Source: B4-G1 sp964393895
Lineage (GTDB): Bacteria; Chloroflexota; Anaerolineae; B4-G1
DNA length: 22,880 bases
Assembly (NCBI GenBank): GCA_964393895.1
Contig: CAYMWP010000074.1
Span: forward strand, 1-22,880
Direction: 5' to 3'
In this document: one piece after another, positions 21,193 to 22,880 of the stretch
How positions within the stretch are numbered: position 1 is the first letter of the stretch
Layout of the letters: every line of letters starts with the position of its first letter
The notes under the pieces: generated by a model
The model's database searches: none
What the model was told of the DNA's origin: nothing
What the model saw: only the letters and a program-made list of their open reading frames with translations
Translations under genes and position numbers: made by a program

Positions 21193-22880
21193 CTAGCCCG
21201 GTGCAAATGCGCCACAGTCGAACAACTGCGCCGGCCCGCCGCGACCGGCAGGCGTGCCTCCCCATGCCCTCGGCGGGACGGGCACACACTGCTCCGCCAC
21301 CCGGCGCGTCAGGTCGGCCTGCTGGCCCCCCTGCGACGATACCAGAAAGAAGCGCACCGCGCCGTCGCTCACCAGCTCCGACAGATCGCCCACGCTCAGA
21401 ATCGGATCGCCGCCGGAAAAGCCTCCCAGCGCCATCACCGGCTCGCCCGTCGCCAGGATGAGGGGGGCGGCGGATTGGGCGTTGAGCGTGGCCGCCAGGT
21501 AGGTCTCGTCCCCCCGGTTGGCCAGCAGGTAGTCCGCCAGTTGATCCACGCTCCTCGGAGCGTCGCGCTGGGGATCCTCCAGCAGACCAGGGCCGGCGTA
21601 GGGGAGGCCCGCGTGCCCGCCGTACCAGACCGGGATGGCGGCCCACACCAGCATGGGGACGAGCAGGGCCAGCAGGCCGAGGGCAGCCACGGCGCCGCCC
21701 CAGGCGCGCTTGCCCGAACCGGGGACAAATCGAGCGATGGTCAGCACCGCCGCAGCCAGCAGGCATGCTCCGACGACGGTGGGCGTCAGCCAGCGGCTCC
21801 AATCGGGAAAGTCGGAGAGGATGGCGGCCTCGAAAGCGGCGCTCCCCACCAGCGCCGGCGGCAGCAGCCACCCCCGCCATCCCTCGCGACGGTAATCTTC
21901 CCACAGCCCTACCACCCCGGTGCCCACCAGCGCTCCGATGGCCGGGGCCAGCATCTCCAGGTAGTAGCGGTGGAACAGGTTGGCAAAACTGAAAAAGATG
22001 AGCATCGGCAGCAGCCAGACGCCCCAAAGTAGCAGGCTCTGGTGACGCCGGGTGAGAGGGAGGCGCAACCGTGTCTGCCACCCGGCGGCCAGGAATCCCA
22101 GCCCGGCCAGCGGGAGCAGCCAACTGATCTGCCCCGCCAGTTGGTGGTTCAAGAGTCGCAGCAGGCCCGGATCGCCGGTCTCGTCGGAGAGCCGATTGCC
22201 CCCGCCTGGCGCGGGTTGCCTGACGCCAGGTGGCGGGGGTGGTTGACCGGGCTGCCCGCCAGGAGGTGGCGCGCCGGCCGGCGGCGGCGAACTGCCCAGG
22301 CGATCCAGCGCGCGCAGGCCGCCCGGCAGCAGGCGGGACATACCGTTGTGCCCGACGATAAGCTCGAGCATCGAGTTGTCGCTGCTGCTGCTGCCGACGT
22401 AGGGGCGGGCCTCGGGAGGGGTCAGATCCACTGCCACGACCCAGGCGAGCGAGACGGCGAGCAGCACGACCGTCGCCAGGGTCAGGTGAATGAGCCGCTT
22501 CCACCAGCGCACCGGCGCAGCGATCAGGTAGAGGAGGTAGAAGGCGGGCAATACCATAAAAGCCTGGAGCATCTTGACGTTGAACCCCAGCCCCACCAGC
22601 AGCGCGCACGCCAGCAGCCAGCGCAGCCGGCCCGTCTCGGTGGCGCGGATGACCGCCCAGGCCGCCAGCAGCAGGACGAGGACCAACAGGCTATCCATCG
22701 TGTTGTTGCGGTTGGCGGCCACGCTGATGGGAGTGATCGCCAGCGCCAGCGCCGCCAGCAGCCCGGCCGTCGGACCGAAAGTGCGCCGCACCAGGTGGTA
22801 GAGCAGGAGCACCGCCAGGACTCCGGCCACCGCCTGGGGCAGCAGCAGGCTGACGCCGTTGAAGCCGAACAGTGCGGCGC
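21193..22880 (-). CDS. GT39-family membrane glycosyltransferase, N-terminus outside window
   Basis: The frame runs open from the window edge (22880) to the stop at 21193, about 562 residues seen. It starts within LFGFNGVSLLLPQAVAGV and continues RNNTMDSLLVLVLLLAAWA, hallmark segments of ArnT/PMT-type dolichyl- or polyprenyl-phosphate-sugar transferases (GT39). The first loop that holds the catalytic Asp pair is therefore missing from view. Many membrane helices follow, then a C-terminal soluble part with YLAATLNAQSAAPLILATGEPVMALGGFSG, typical of the bacterial mannosyltransferase-like subgroup. A Pro/Gly-rich insertion (SSPPPAGAPPPGG, then more proline runs; 22203-22297) interrupts the loop after GLRALDRLG. 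The substrate is not predictable. Confidence 0.88.
   Translation of the reverse strand, partial: AALFGFNGVSLLLPQAVAGVLAVLLLYHLVRRTFGPTAGLLAALALAITPISVAANRNNTMDSLLVLVLLLAAWAVIRATETGRLRWLLACALLVGLGFNVKMLQAFMVLPAFYLLYLIAAPVRWWKRLIHLTLATVVLLAVSLAWVVAVDLTPPEARPYVGSSSSDNSMLELIVGHNGMSRLLPGGLRALDRLGSSPPPAGAPPPGGQPGQPPPPPGVRQPAPGGGNRLSDETGDPGLLRLLNHQLAGQISWLLPLAGLGFLAAGWQTRLRLPLTRRHQSLLLWGVWLLPMLIFFSFANLFHRYYLEMLAPAIGALVGTGVVGLWEDYRREGWRGWLLPPALVGSAAFEAAILSDFPDWSRWLTPTVVGACLLAAAVLTIARFVPGSGKRAWGGAVAALGLLALLVPMLVWAAIPVWYGGHAGLPYAGPGLLEDPQRDAPRSVDQLADYLLANRGDETYLAATLNAQSAAPLILATGEPVMALGGFSGGDPILSVGDLSELVSDGAVRFFLVSSQGGQQADLTRRVAEQCVPVPPRAWGGTPAGRGGPAQLFDCGAFAPG

Noticed and set aside
21179..22609. A 476-codon open frame on the - strand
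   Set aside because: It lies in another frame of the GT39 gene, is rich in Arg/Gly/Ala and has no domain; the GT39 frame has clear family motifs.

Overview
The window looks like a stretch of a GC-rich bacterial chromosome. The gene set (a receiver-CpaE ATPase fusion, minimal-nucleotidyltransferase and VapBC genes, a GT39 glycosyltransferase, an exosortase) and the many short palindromic repeats between genes suggest a Chloroflexota (Anaerolineae-like) organism. That placement is an inference from gene content and style; no rRNA or other decisive marker is present.

Region 1 (1-4126, + strand) is a tightly packed four-gene unit behind a sigma70-type promoter: a receiver/MinD-CpaE fusion, endonuclease V (nfi), a zinc-binding Sir2 deacylase and a soluble GAF histidine kinase. 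Region 2 (4178-6027, + strand) is tsaE-tsaB-rimI, a classic tRNA t6A and ribosomal-protein acetylation cluster. Region 3 (6060-8135, + strand) starts from its own promoter, which is embedded in the rimI stop codon. It carries a multi-zinc-ribbon protein, a decayed minimal nucleotidyltransferase, a type 4 uracil-DNA glycosylase and a small four-helix membrane protein.

Region 4 (8301-16812, - strand) is the most distinctive part. It is a six-gene run in the order SPFH/band-7 protein, secreted LecA-like domain protein, exosortase with a C-terminal EpsI-like domain, a membrane protein built from two tandem copies of a roughly 135-residue unit, a second multi-helix membrane protein, and a 944-residue protein with an N-terminal helix bundle, a VIT domain, a von Willebrand A domain and a C-terminal PEP-CTERM sorting tail. 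I read this as a dedicated exosortase/substrate system (XrtO-like, from memory of the family) with several uncharacterised partners.

Region 5 (16813-17409) is a roughly 600-base gene-free stretch full of hairpins, short palindromes and a possible 123-bp MITE-like element. Region 6 (17410-19576, - strand) is a two-gene NatAB-like ABC-2 exporter. Region 7 (19577-21127) holds a nucleotidyltransferase gene (+) that overlaps tail-to-tail with a VapBC toxin-antitoxin pair (-), which has a clear promoter and adjoining operator. Region 8 (21193 to the window end, - strand) is a GT39-type membrane glycosyltransferase whose N-terminus lies outside the window.

A second theme runs through the whole window: odd-length palindromes with a single unpaired central base and differing interior sequence, several with GTA...TAC-like ends. 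They lie between genes, inside a decayed gene, and in frame inside the exosortase gene.
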